A stretch of 64,000 bases of DNA from Shewanella gelidimarina (GTDB lineage: Bacteria; Pseudomonadota; Gammaproteobacteria; Enterobacterales; Shewanellaceae): the NCBI RefSeq assembly GCF_023283945.1, contig NZ_JAKIKW010000010.1:84848-148847 (forward strand). Reading direction: 5' to 3'. Shown here in pieces: positions 1-8,223 of this stretch (its first letter is position 1; the number at the start of each line of letters is the position of its first letter). Below the pieces are notes generated by a model. It searched no databases, was not told the origin of the DNA, and saw only the letters and a list, made by a program, of their open reading frames with translations. Position numbers and translations under genes: made by a program.

Positions 1-2
1 AT

Positions 3-152
3 GTGCACTATATTGTGACTGAATATGGCATCGCTAATTTACGGGGGAGATCGTTACGCGAACGGGCAAGAGACTTGATAGACATCGCTCATCCGGATTT
101 TAGAGAGCAACTTTGTCGAGAGGCTTTCGACATGTGGCGATTGACGGTGTAG
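3..152 (+). CDS. Acetyl-CoA hydrolase / CoA-transferase family protein, C-terminal end only
   Basis: Only the last 49 codons are inside the window; the gene begins to the left. The reading frame gives [13 protein letters not shown], then a stretch rich in charged residues including AHPDF, and ends MWRLTV before TAG. The EYGIANLRG block is typical of the C-terminal domain of the acetyl-CoA hydrolase/4-hydroxybutyrate CoA-transferase family, which moves CoA between short-chain acids in the cytoplasm. The exact substrate cannot be told from this fragment. It converges on the SRAP gene with only about 40 bases between the stop codons. Confidence 0.8.
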   Translation: MHYIVTEYGIANLRGRSLRERARDLIDIAHPDFREQLCREAFDMWRLTV

Positions 153-194
153 TTATATTGAGGTGCAAGTTAGCGCTTTGAATTGCGAGAGCAC

Positions 195-917
195 TTATAC
201 TTTGATGCCCGATTGAGCAGCTAAAAAGTCATTGGGGGTTAACCTCGATGGCTTACCTATCGGCTTATATTGACTCGGTTTATCTATCTGCTCCACAATA
301 AAGTCATGCCTAAGTGCCGGCTTTAACAACGCTGAAAACATGTCCACTTGCTGATTCTCTGGGCTTAACCAAGCATCCATTATTGAGCTATCTTCAGGTA
401 AAATCATCGGGCTTGCTTTGCTGTGATAAGGCAGTAAATCAAGGTGCGGTGGATTGGTAATAATCGAGCAGGAAACTCGACTTTCGCCTGTTTTGGGATG
501 TTGCCATTCCCGATATAAACCACCAAAAGCAACGGCTGCATTTTCAGCGACAAAATCATGATAAACGCTGCTACTGCCCTTTTTCTCTGTTTCGCCAAAA
601 CCTTTGGCAATCACAATACAGCGACTCTCTCTAAATGGCGTAAAGCCAGCACTATTGGGGTGGTTGAGTTTATCGGAGCGGGTATTAAAAGAGGTGAAGT
701 GGCTGGGTTTAAAGCCGTCATAGGTTGTTTGTTGTAGTAGCCACCAAGTTGCCGTCTGTAATTGTCGTTCGCCGTCTTCGGTTTCACGCACAATACTGAT
801 GTCATTGGTCGGCATTTTAAAGCGAGAATATAGCATCTCGTTGCTATTATTGACGCGAAGATCTTCCAGCAATGCTTGTACAAACATATCATCGATAACA
901 TTCAGTCGACCGCACAT
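195..917 (-). CDS. yedK: SRAP-domain (SOS response-associated peptidase, YedK/HMCES-type) protein
   Basis: The SRAP family protects abasic sites in single-stranded DNA by forming a thiazolidine crosslink through Cys2 after removal of Met1. The protein starts MCGRLNV, so Cys is residue 2, as the chemistry requires. I therefore chose the ATG at 917 rather than a GTG at 926; AGGAG lies 8 bases before this ATG. An Asn in SFNTRSDKL, a Glu in KGFGETEKKG and a His in PYHSKASPMIL fit the family's active-site Asn, Glu and His by eye. The central segment differs from the usual GFYEW form, so it is a divergent member. About 240 aa is normal for the family. Single gene with no obvious operon partner. Confidence 0.85.
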   Translation of the reverse strand: MCGRLNVIDDMFVQALLEDLRVNNSNEMLYSRFKMPTNDISIVRETEDGERQLQTATWWLLQQTTYDGFKPSHFTSFNTRSDKLNHPNSAGFTPFRESRCIVIAKGFGETEKKGSSSVYHDFVAENAAVAFGGLYREWQHPKTGESRVSCSIITNPPHLDLLPYHSKASPMILPEDSSIMDAWLSPENQQVDMFSALLKPALRHDFIVEQIDKPSQYKPIGKPSRLTPNDFLAAQSGIKV

Positions 918-1002
918 CAGCTTCACTCCTTTTTATTGCATATTGATCACTATAAATAGCAGAAAGGCCATGATAAAGCAGTTTATCGCGAGAGTAGACA
1001 CA

Positions 1003-1034
1003 AAAAATCCAGTGACAATAATCACTGGATTTTT
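1003..1034 (-). terminator. Rho-independent terminator of the small beta-barrel gene
   Basis: A 13-bp inverted repeat (A-tract plus TCCAGTGA, six-base loop, TCACTGGA plus T-tract) lies about 60 bases past the stop of the gene ending at 1095. Read on the minus strand the stem is followed by a run of T. It separates that gene from the SRAP gene downstream. Confidence 0.75.
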
Positions 1035-1094
1035 AAGGTTATTCTAACTTGGCTACAGCCTAAGTCACTCTAATATATAACTTAGAAGTGCTTA

Positions 1095-1727
1095 TTAGAA
1101 GCGGTAGTCAACAGATAGGTATAACTGCTGGCTATCATTTAGTGATGCTGTTTCCGTCGTTGTGGTGCCAATAGAGCCTTCCATTGGAGGCTGTACTGTC
1201 ATAGATGTTGATGCATCGTAATCTTGCTTAAGGTAACGGTAACCAATTTCAGTGCTTAGGTTGTCATTGATCTTGTACATAATACCTGTTTGTCCACCCC
1301 AAACAAAATTGTTGCTTGAGCTGACAAGTTCCGTATCAGGACTGACGTGGTTAACACCCGCGGTTGCACCTATAAACCAGTTTAGCTTGTTGCTATCACC
1401 TAGGCCTACAAGGTAGTCATAAGAGACTAATAAACTTTGCTGCTCAGCAAAATCATCGGTGTTGTAAGAATATGTACCGTAAACACGGTTATTATCATTT
1501 AGAAAAACACCAGCTCTGAGCTCGTAAACTGCATTATCTTCAGATGTTGACCAGCTTTCAGTTTGGCTATTAAACCCTGGGTCAACCGTTGCTTCAGTGG
1601 TTGTTGAACCTTTATATGAGTTCTGCTGTGCGCCAACACCGCCACCGATAAACCAATCTGCTGCCATTGTTGGTGCTGAAATTACGGTTGCGATTACTGA
1701 TGCTAAGATAAGTGATTTAGTTTTCAT
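1095..1727 (-). CDS. Outer-membrane beta-barrel protein (OmpA-like/porin-family barrel)
   Basis: The 210-aa protein has a clear Sec signal peptide (MKTKSLILASVIATVISAPTM, cleaved near AA-DW), then alternating amphipathic strands rich in Tyr, Gly and Asn, and ends with the aromatic residue expected of outer-membrane barrels (SVDYRF). The strand starting WFIGGGVGAQQ and the strand with STEIGYRYLKQDYD resemble the small 8-strand barrel domains of the OmpA/opacity type. No periplasmic OmpA peptidoglycan-binding domain is present. Function is probably structural or adhesive and cannot be narrowed further. It is a single gene with its own terminator downstream. Confidence 0.75.
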   Translation of the reverse strand: MKTKSLILASVIATVISAPTMAADWFIGGGVGAQQNSYKGSTTTEATVDPGFNSQTESWSTSEDNAVYELRAGVFLNDNNRVYGTYSYNTDDFAEQQSLLVSYDYLVGLGDSNKLNWFIGATAGVNHVSPDTELVSSSNNFVWGGQTGIMYKINDNLSTEIGYRYLKQDYDASTSMTVQPPMEGSIGTTTTETASLNDSQQLYLSVDYRF

Positions 1728-2349
1728 GTTTGTGCTCCCACACTAAAAATTCTTTGTTTGTGTTAATTGCCAATCGGGCTGTTTCGTTTCGTTGGAGCTA
1801 TAGTAGGGGAAGCTAGCTGAATAATAACTGAATGGTATTAACGATTACTGAACTTTCTATTTTGGCTATATGTAACGGAATGCAGTACGGTTAATCTGCT
1901 GATATATATTGGGTTAATTTATTGGAGTATTATTTTCAAACTGCCTTTACTGTCGCTTAATGGCAAGTTTGTCGAGGTGTGAACCCGGTTAAAATGGAGC
2001 CGAGAGGAGTTTTAGCGGTAAACACAGCAAGCAATATTCAGCAAGGTTATTGATCAATATTAGCGATGTTTTTTCATCTTGCAATGGATTAATGAGTCCT
2101 GCCGACTAGGGCGTTTTAGTACTACATTCGGCTAAGTTTAATTCAGCTACACTAAATTCGGTTTGGCTAAATTAGATTCAATTAGACTTTTTACTCTATT
2201 TATTGTCGTTCCAAGCTTCAGTTCATATTGACTTCAGATTGGTGCGCAATAATTGCCCTTCACTCAGTCCTGTCTTCGTTCATTTATGTGCGACCTCAAA
2301 GTATACAGCGACTAACGTTACCCAAATTAAGTTAAGGCTCAACCTATAT
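1728..2349. other. Gene-free stretch with divergent promoter regions
   Basis: This 620-base AT-rich stretch separates two divergent genes. It presumably holds the promoters of both, but I see no long ORF, no strong hairpin with a T-run and no clear operator. Only weak degenerate repeats (around 2130-2190, with GGCTAA and AATTCAG words) stand out. Confidence 0.4.
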
Positions 2350-3237
2350 ATGCTTAGAACTGCTATTTTTTTGGCGGCATTTGCCGTGCTGTCTTTTGTT
2401 TCTTCAGTGAATGCCATCGAGCGAGAACCGCATCAAGTGCGCTATGACCGTACATTTCCTATTTGGGCTCAAGAGGCTATTGATCTCGGCCACGAATTGC
2501 CAAAACCTTACGGTTTCACTTTCAACTATATGTCGATGGAGCAGCCCTTAGTTGTCGATTCTGTGGCTTTCTCTGGCTTAGGTGGCTTGGATGACATCTT
2601 GAGTATTAAAGGTAGTGAAGCACAGCAAGATTCTGAAACGATCACTTTTAGAGCTGACGCTTGGGTGCTGCCTTTTCTCAATCTATACGGGATCATTGGC
2701 CACACTAAAGGCAGCAGTGTCGCAAATGTGCAGCTAGAGGGAGATTTGTCATCGGTATTGCCGCCTCGAATGTGTGCCAATAACCCCTGCAAGGTCAGTA
2801 GCCAGCCATTCGATTTTGCTCTGGATTTTAACGGCACCACTTACGGCGTCGGCGGCACGCTTGTTGGCGGTATTGGTAACTGGTTTGCCTTGCTCGATGT
2901 CAACTATACCAACACCAATTTAGACATTCTTGATGGCGAGATCAGCAGCATCGTTATTTCACCGCGCGCTGGCTACCGCACGAGTTATAACCAGCACGAT
3001 ATCCAAGTCTGGGTGGGTGCCATGTACCAAAATGTCGAACAAACGTTTAGTGGCAATCTGAAAGATATCGGTATTCCAATTAATGGTGCCAAATTTGAGG
3101 TCAACCAACACTTAGAAGATAAGTGGAATGGTCTTGTCGGTAGTCAGATTGGTTTGACTAAAAATATAGACCTATTGCTGGAGTTTGGCATTGGCACTCG
3201 TACCAGCTTTATGATGGGTCTTGGCTACCGCTTCTAG
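2350..3237 (+). CDS. Putative outer-membrane beta-barrel protein of unknown function
   Basis: I place the start at the ATG at 2350 because it opens a clean signal peptide (MLRTAIFLAAFAVLSFVSSV, cleaved after NA); the frame is open further upstream but that extension looks non-coding. The mature protein (about 273 aa) contains DAWVLPFLNLYGIIG, which I associate with a family of Gram-negative barrel proteins of unknown function, then repeated Gly/aromatic strands, and ends FMMGLGYRF with a terminal Phe. It is first of four co-directional genes; only 17 bases separate it from the lipoprotein hydrolase. This suggests a shared envelope role. I do not recognise a specific function. Confidence 0.65.
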   Translation: MLRTAIFLAAFAVLSFVSSVNAIEREPHQVRYDRTFPIWAQEAIDLGHELPKPYGFTFNYMSMEQPLVVDSVAFSGLGGLDDILSIKGSEAQQDSETITFRADAWVLPFLNLYGIIGHTKGSSVANVQLEGDLSSVLPPRMCANNPCKVSSQPFDFALDFNGTTYGVGGTLVGGIGNWFALLDVNYTNTNLDILDGEISSIVISPRAGYRTSYNQHDIQVWVGAMYQNVEQTFSGNLKDIGIPINGAKFEVNQHLEDKWNGLVGSQIGLTKNIDLLLEFGIGTRTSFMMGLGYRF

Positions 3238-3254
3238 CCGGTTTAGGGATGATT

Positions 3255-4163
3255 ATGCGACATTACACTTTATTATTGTTGGCTCTGTTTATCAGTGGCT
3301 GCTGCGCTGTAGATCTCGTTGATTCTCGGGATAAATCCGAGTTGCAAGCGGTGGGTTTTGAGCAACATCAACTCCCTTTACAAGAGGGCGGTTCAATTAA
3401 TTATTGGCAGGGTGGTCAAGGTAAAACAGTGCTATTGATCCATGGTTTTGGCGGCACCGCCGTGACCAGTTGGCAGCATGTGATGCTTGAACTGAGCCAA
3501 GATTACCATGTGATCGCCGCCGATTTAGCTTGGTTTGGTGATTCCGTGAGTGAAAGTGCGCCCAGTTTAGCTACTCAATCTGAAGCGATAATGCAGTTAA
3601 TTGCCGCGCTTGAGTTAGATAAGGTCAATGTGGTTGGGATCTCTTATGGCGGCTTTGTCACTTTTGATTTGATGATCAATGAGCCTAAAGTCGACAAAGC
3701 CATATTGCTCGCCAGTCCCGGCATGTTGTTCTCTGATGCGGACTTAGCGCTAATGAATCAACGCTTCAATGTCGAAGACCCAAGCGATATCTTCGTACCG
3801 CAAACCGCGGCCGAGATGCGTCGATTACTTCAAGGAACGTTTGCTGATTTTCCATGGTATCCGGGCTTTATTGACCGCGCCATTTTTGAAAAATATTTTG
3901 CTGGTTACCTAGATGAGAAAAGTCAGTTGATTGCCGGATTATCTGCCGACCGAGACCGCATCGCCGCATCGGTATCAGTTGAATTCCTACCGCCTAGCCT
4001 GCTTATTTGGGGCGAGCAAGATCAAGTCTTTCCGTTGGCTTCAGGTATAAAACTAGCAGATTACCTCAGTGCTCCCATTGTGGTGATCCCCGGCGGTGCG
4101 CACGGAATAAGTAACGAGCATCCAACCGTTGTGAGTCAAGCTATTAGGGCATTTGTGCAATGA
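3255..4163 (+). CDS. Alpha/beta-hydrolase fold lipoprotein
   Basis: The product has a lipoprotein signal (LLLLALFISGC, lipobox ISGC with Cys about residue 16) followed by an alpha/beta-hydrolase domain. The oxyanion/HG motif is LLIHGFGG, the nucleophile elbow is GISYGG (catalytic Ser), and the late His lies in GGAHGIS; the acid is probably the Asp in GEQDQVF. It is therefore expected to be an esterase/lipase-like enzyme anchored to the envelope. Of two nearby ATGs I chose 3255 because AGGG sits 6 bases ahead; the ATG at 3249 would touch that site. The stop overlaps the next start (ATGA), indicating translational coupling. Confidence 0.8.
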   Translation: MRHYTLLLLALFISGCCAVDLVDSRDKSELQAVGFEQHQLPLQEGGSINYWQGGQGKTVLLIHGFGGTAVTSWQHVMLELSQDYHVIAADLAWFGDSVSESAPSLATQSEAIMQLIAALELDKVNVVGISYGGFVTFDLMINEPKVDKAILLASPGMLFSDADLALMNQRFNVEDPSDIFVPQTAAEMRRLLQGTFADFPWYPGFIDRAIFEKYFAGYLDEKSQLIAGLSADRDRIAASVSVEFLPPSLLIWGEQDQVFPLASGIKLADYLSAPIVVIPGGAHGISNEHPTVVSQAIRAFVQ

Positions 4164-5461
4164 GATCAAGATTAATGCAAATAAAAACCACGTTGATTGT
4201 ACTAAGCATATTACTGCTTACGGCCTGCAGCAGTCAGGACTGGCAAGTGCGCGCATTGCCCAGCGATGCGGCGGTTGCCGCGGCTTTAGATCATCAGCCC
4301 GATCCCGCGCTATTAAGTGCGATTGAGTTACAAGACTTACCTTTAGTACGCATGCCAGTCGATGTGCGTCCTTGCTGCGCCTTTGGTAATGCGCAAAAGG
4401 TAAAAGTAGGTTCAATGTCTGTGCCTTTTTTCCGTTACGCTAACACGTTAGCGGTCGATAATGTCGGCCCACATGCTTACGAAGCTGGCAGCTTTAGTTT
4501 CCAAAAAGATGCGCCCAACGGCAGCCGTGGCACTGAGAATAACGGTCAGATTTACACTCTACAAGGCGGCTTTATTGATTTAGCCCATGTGCGCGATACC
4601 GCCGACAATGCCATCGCCTTGTTTTATCGAATTTATCCAAAGCTCGGGCAAGCACAGGTCATTCAATTACCTGAAGAGATTGGTCCTCGTTCAATTGAGA
4701 TTGATGAGTTTGATACCTCACACTTAACTGCAAAGCAGCGCTGGGAAGTCGCCGCAACCATATCAGTTAGATTGGCATACTTTATGGCTGAAGCACATGA
4801 GGTTGCTCAGTGGCATGGCTATCGAAGCTGGGCACCTTGGTCTGAAGCGGTATCTGCTTATTCGCCTGAAGATCTTTATTCCAACATGCTGGGAGCCAAG
4901 ATCGCACTGGCATTAATCAATAACAATTTGGCGATGAACAAAACCTTGTATAACCAGCATATGACCCAGTGGTTATCGGCCACATTAGACTGGTTAGAAC
5001 CGGTTTCAATGGCGCAAACTAACGCCCTTTTTGATGTGATTGATGGTCATTGGTGGGATTCGAATCAAGCCTTACCAAGCAAGTTTATGCTGCTTAAGCG
5101 TCATTATGAACTTGGCGACCAGCAGTCTCCTTACTTAGTGCCTAAAGCCTTAGCGCAAGCGCACCCCAAATGGGATGATATTGCCCCCTTGTATGAGACT
5201 GACGTTACAGCTAAAGCACACCATCTGTCTTTAAGTAATCTTATTCATGGTATTGATATTGATGCCGTTGCGCAGCAAAAACTCATTGTGGCCGACAAGT
5301 TCAAGCACAGCTTTAAGCATATTCCAGCGGCACTTTGGCAACAGGGTTTTAGCCAAGCACAGTTCTATCAGATCAGCGAGTATAACCAGCAGCAAGATAT
5401 TATAGAGCTGCGTGAACACCAACAAAGTGATGCACACTCACTAACTGAGGTTCAGCCATGA
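4160..5461 (+). CDS. DUF4056-domain lipoprotein
   Basis: The 433-aa protein starts with a lipoprotein signal (LIVLSILLLTAC, lipobox LTAC). The mature part contains RPCCAFG near residue 70 and a long helical region with YFMAEAHEVAQWHGY, which I associate with the DUF4056 family of secreted or lipid-anchored proteins of unknown function. The EAHE...H arrangement could bind metal, but that is only a suggestion. It overlaps by 4 bases both the hydrolase upstream and the Omp85-type gene downstream, so the three are very likely made from one transcript at matched levels. No enzymatic role can be assigned. Confidence 0.65.
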   Translation: MRSRLMQIKTTLIVLSILLLTACSSQDWQVRALPSDAAVAAALDHQPDPALLSAIELQDLPLVRMPVDVRPCCAFGNAQKVKVGSMSVPFFRYANTLAVDNVGPHAYEAGSFSFQKDAPNGSRGTENNGQIYTLQGGFIDLAHVRDTADNAIALFYRIYPKLGQAQVIQLPEEIGPRSIEIDEFDTSHLTAKQRWEVAATISVRLAYFMAEAHEVAQWHGYRSWAPWSEAVSAYSPEDLYSNMLGAKIALALINNNLAMNKTLYNQHMTQWLSATLDWLEPVSMAQTNALFDVIDGHWWDSNQALPSKFMLLKRHYELGDQQSPYLVPKALAQAHPKWDDIAPLYETDVTAKAHHLSLSNLIHGIDIDAVAQQKLIVADKFKHSFKHIPAALWQQGFSQAQFYQISEYNQQQDIIELREHQQSDAHSLTEVQP

Positions 5462-6687
5462 AACAGACCGCTTTAATGGTTTGCTTGGGTTTGTCGGTGT
5501 CTGCATCTGTACTCGCGACAGAGAACGTCGGCACCACTGATGCGGCTGCTGGCAAACCACTCCCTGCCAAGCAGCATACAGATGTCAATACGGATAAGAA
5601 TACAGAGCTGAGCGACACCGAATCAGAGGGTTGGCTGGAGAATTTCTTACAAGCCTTAGGCGCCGATGGTGAGTTCGATGCCGAAAAGTTGATAGACTTT
5701 AGTTATCTACCCGGGCCATTTTATAACCCAGAGATGGATTTAGGCGTTGGGATCTCTGCGGTGGGTTTGTACCAATATGATCCGAATGATGAGGTCAGTC
5801 AGTTATCGTCACTGGTGATTAACGGTTTGGCCTCAACTAATGGCGCACTCGGGATGACAATCGCCAATAAGACCTTTATCAATCAAGACAATCAACGCTT
5901 TTATCTCAACGCTGAAGTGTTTGATGCGCCAGATGTATTTTATGGTGTGGGTTACGATGCTAATCACAATGATGGTAATCGTGTCGAGTTTAACCAACGC
6001 ATCGTGTCGGTCAATCCTATGTTATTACAGCGAATGAGTCCGACTAGTTTTGTGGGTATCGGCTTTGATTTTAGTTATGCCAGCGCCGAAAAAATCAATC
6101 CGTTAGACTCAAGTGTGGCTACCGAAGCGCTAGAGGAAAGCTCACGCAGTGTCGGGGTTAATGTGTTGCTTAATCATGACAGTCGCGACAACGTACTTAA
6201 TCCACAATCAGGTCGGATTGTAGAAATTGATGCAGCATTTTATCGCCAAAGCTTGGGCAGCAAAACCGATTTTGAGGTGTATAACGCCTTATACAGTGAA
6301 TATATGAAAACCGGTCGTGGTGAAGATATTCTGGCTTGGCAGGTGCGAGGTAGATTCACATCCGGTGATGTGCCTTGGGATCAGTTATCTAAGGCTGGCG
6401 GCGGTAGCTTATTACGGGGTTATACCTCTGGTCGCTACCGTGACAAGCAAATGATGCTGACGCAAGTGGAGTATCGGCTTAACCTTCCAGGTCGACATGG
6501 GATGGTCTTTTGGGGAGGGGCTGGCGTGATAGCAGATGATGTCAGTGAGTTTAACCGCGAAAAAATTCTACCTAACGGCGGTGTTGGCTACCGTTTTGAA
6601 GTTAAACCGAGAGTGAACTTACGCTTAGATATGGCATGGGGTGATGGTGATAGTGGCTTTTATTTTAACGTCAACGAGGCTTTTTAG
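5458..6687 (+). CDS. BamA/TamA (Omp85)-family outer-membrane barrel protein without POTRA domains
   Basis: A signal peptide (about 20 aa, ending near LAT) is followed by about 70 polar residues and then a barrel. The segment GGGSLLRGYTSGRYRD contains the RGY signature of the Omp85 loop-6 motif, and the protein ends in Phe (FYFNVNEAF). At 409 aa it is too short to carry the POTRA repeats of BamA or TamA, so it resembles the short D15/patatin-type barrels that may move lipids or proteins. It is last in the four-gene envelope operon, coupled to the DUF4056 gene by an ATGA overlap. A perfect palindrome at 6708-6731 lies just past the stop. Confidence 0.75.
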   Translation: MKQTALMVCLGLSVSASVLATENVGTTDAAAGKPLPAKQHTDVNTDKNTELSDTESEGWLENFLQALGADGEFDAEKLIDFSYLPGPFYNPEMDLGVGISAVGLYQYDPNDEVSQLSSLVINGLASTNGALGMTIANKTFINQDNQRFYLNAEVFDAPDVFYGVGYDANHNDGNRVEFNQRIVSVNPMLLQRMSPTSFVGIGFDFSYASAEKINPLDSSVATEALEESSRSVGVNVLLNHDSRDNVLNPQSGRIVEIDAAFYRQSLGSKTDFEVYNALYSEYMKTGRGEDILAWQVRGRFTSGDVPWDQLSKAGGGSLLRGYTSGRYRDKQMMLTQVEYRLNLPGRHGMVFWGGAGVIADDVSEFNREKILPNGGVGYRFEVKPRVNLRLDMAWGDGDSGFYFNVNEAF

Positions 6688-6707
6688 CGGATTATTGATG
6701 GCGTTAA

Positions 6708-6731
6708 TTTGGGGCTCAATTGAGCCCCAAA
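6708..6731. terminator. Perfect 24-bp palindrome between convergent genes
   Basis: TTTGGGGCTCAA is followed directly by its exact reverse complement. The hairpin sits between the stops of two convergent genes, so it could end transcription from either side. There is no T-run on either strand, so it is not a canonical intrinsic terminator. Confidence 0.5.
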
Positions 6732-6760
6732 TAAGATTAACTTAGCTTATTTTTTGATGC

Positions 6761-7819
6761 TTATATTGAGAATTGCATAGTAAATTGTACATAATCAGAT
6801 GCGCAATTTTCAGAGGTATTTAACTGATTAATAGTATCCATTACCTCGTAACGGCCGACTTCAAATCCCACTTTTAACTCAGGCGTTAAATTGGTGAAAA
6901 GGTTTACACCTACCTGATATCTGTCAGTCTGCTCTTTTTCAGTCACTGTGCGGCCATAGAAAATGCTTGAACGCATGGTGTCATTCCAAAAGTGTCTATA
7001 CGCAATGGTGCCAGCAGTGGTTGTTTCAACTTCACCGTTGTAAATATCTCTTGCAGCGACGGTGCCAACATAACGGCCAAGGTTCCCGTAATGAAGCTGG
7101 ATACGGAGATCGTCTTTACCAAATGTATGGAATTTAGCTGCTGCAGAACCACCAAATGACACCTCAGAGGTGTTGTCTGGATCTAAGTATCGAACAAGCG
7201 CAGATACAGAAATGTTACCCCAGTCTCCTTTAGTGTCATGGCGCACGATCATGTCTGGAATATAGTCATTATCAGTACTTAGCTTCTCTCCTGTTTCGTC
7301 GGTGCCAAAGGTGTTAGGGTTTTCAAGTGCAAATTTCCAATCACCATATTGGTATCTAATCAATCCTTGACGGATCATCGCTTCGCCCACTAATGGCCCG
7401 CCCAAATCTGCAGATTCAGGAAAAGTGCTGGTATTAACAAGTGTTGACCATGTTTGACCAAACGTTATATCTTCATATTTAATATAAGCATGTCGTAATC
7501 GTGGGCTGTACGAGTTGGAAATAACACCGTTGCCCTGATCTGAGCCTACAAAATCGATTTCAGCAAACCCGACGACTCCGTTATGCGTAAATTTAGCATT
7601 GAAACGACTTTCTTGAGCACTGATCTGGGTTTTATTACTGCTTTCGCTTTGCATTGCCCCCGAGCCAATCCACATCGTGTTGTACGGAACTTCTCCGCCG
7701 ATATAGCGTATATTGCCTTTAATGAAACCACCAACCTCAATTTCGGCCGCTGAGGCTGAGGCAGAAAATGCGGTAAAACATGCTAGCGCTATTGGAATTA
7801 TTTTATTATTTTTCATCAT
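6761..7819 (-). CDS. DcaP-like outer-membrane porin (cassette 1)
   Basis: The 352-aa protein has a signal peptide ending SASA-AEIE, then GGFIKGNIRYIGG, a strand with FGQTWSTLVN and many short amphipathic strands, ending in an apolar residue (FTMQFSI). The FIKG and GQTW motifs are typical of DcaP-like trimeric porins, which take up small organic acids. The long coiled-coil N-terminus of Acinetobacter DcaP is missing. It lies 30 bases downstream of the tetraheme cytochrome gene and the FAD reductase, suggesting that it admits the substrate of that reductase into the periplasm. It is homologous along its length to the porin at 11538-12578. Confidence 0.8.
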   Translation of the reverse strand: MMKNNKIIPIALACFTAFSASASAAEIEVGGFIKGNIRYIGGEVPYNTMWIGSGAMQSESSNKTQISAQESRFNAKFTHNGVVGFAEIDFVGSDQGNGVISNSYSPRLRHAYIKYEDITFGQTWSTLVNTSTFPESADLGGPLVGEAMIRQGLIRYQYGDWKFALENPNTFGTDETGEKLSTDNDYIPDMIVRHDTKGDWGNISVSALVRYLDPDNTSEVSFGGSAAAKFHTFGKDDLRIQLHYGNLGRYVGTVAARDIYNGEVETTTAGTIAYRHFWNDTMRSSIFYGRTVTEKEQTDRYQVGVNLFTNLTPELKVGFEVGRYEVMDTINQLNTSENCASDYVQFTMQFSI

Positions 7820-7849
7820 CAGTATTCTCGTTTTTATTATTGAGCTGAA

Positions 7850-8218
7850 TTACATCACTTCAAACCATGTACGGTGGCATTCGGCGCATACAGGTGCTTT
7901 TTTCTCGTGTTCTGCGTGACACGCTAAGCAGCTTGCACCTTTGTTGTAATGAATTGACTTGTGGGGATTAGCTTCGCTAAAAACCAACTTGCTTTCATCA
8001 AGCTCAATACTGTTGATGTCGCCATGACATTCGACACATGCGCTATCAGTAGCAGAAGTTTTCCCAGAACCCTGGTGACAAGACTTACAGCCTTCTTCGT
8101 AAAGGAATTGGTGATTCGTGCGGCCTTGAGTGCTTCCTTTTACTGACTCAAGTTCGCCAGCGAATGCAGACCCCGAAACTATCAGCCCTAATAACAAAGT
8201 TAAAATATACGTTTTCAT
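7850..8218 (-). CDS. Periplasmic tetraheme cytochrome c, electron donor subunit (cassette 1)
   Basis: A 122-aa protein with a Sec signal (cleaved near AFA-GE) and four CXXCH haem sites: CKSCH, CVECH, CLACH, CAECH. Extra His residues (NHQFL, PHKSIHY, AEHEKK) can supply distal ligands. This matches the haem domain that is fused to the flavin domain in Shewanella fumarate reductase FccA, here encoded as a separate small protein. Its gene starts 5 bases after the stop of the FAD reductase, so the two are almost certainly co-translated and form a periplasmic reductase complex. It would receive electrons from the quinol pool, probably through CymA or similar (inference). Confidence 0.85.
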   Translation of the reverse strand: MKTYILTLLLGLIVSGSAFAGELESVKGSTQGRTNHQFLYEEGCKSCHQGSGKTSATDSACVECHGDINSIELDESKLVFSEANPHKSIHYNKGASCLACHAEHEKKAPVCAECHRTWFEVM

Positions 8219-8223
8219 TGAGG

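Noticed and set aside
2203..2349. N-terminal extension of the barrel gene at 2350
   Set aside because: The extension places the signal peptide 50 residues inside the protein, which would block export.
4218..4415. Minus-strand ORF of 65 aa
   Set aside because: Antisense to the DUF4056 lipoprotein gene, with no signal or SD.
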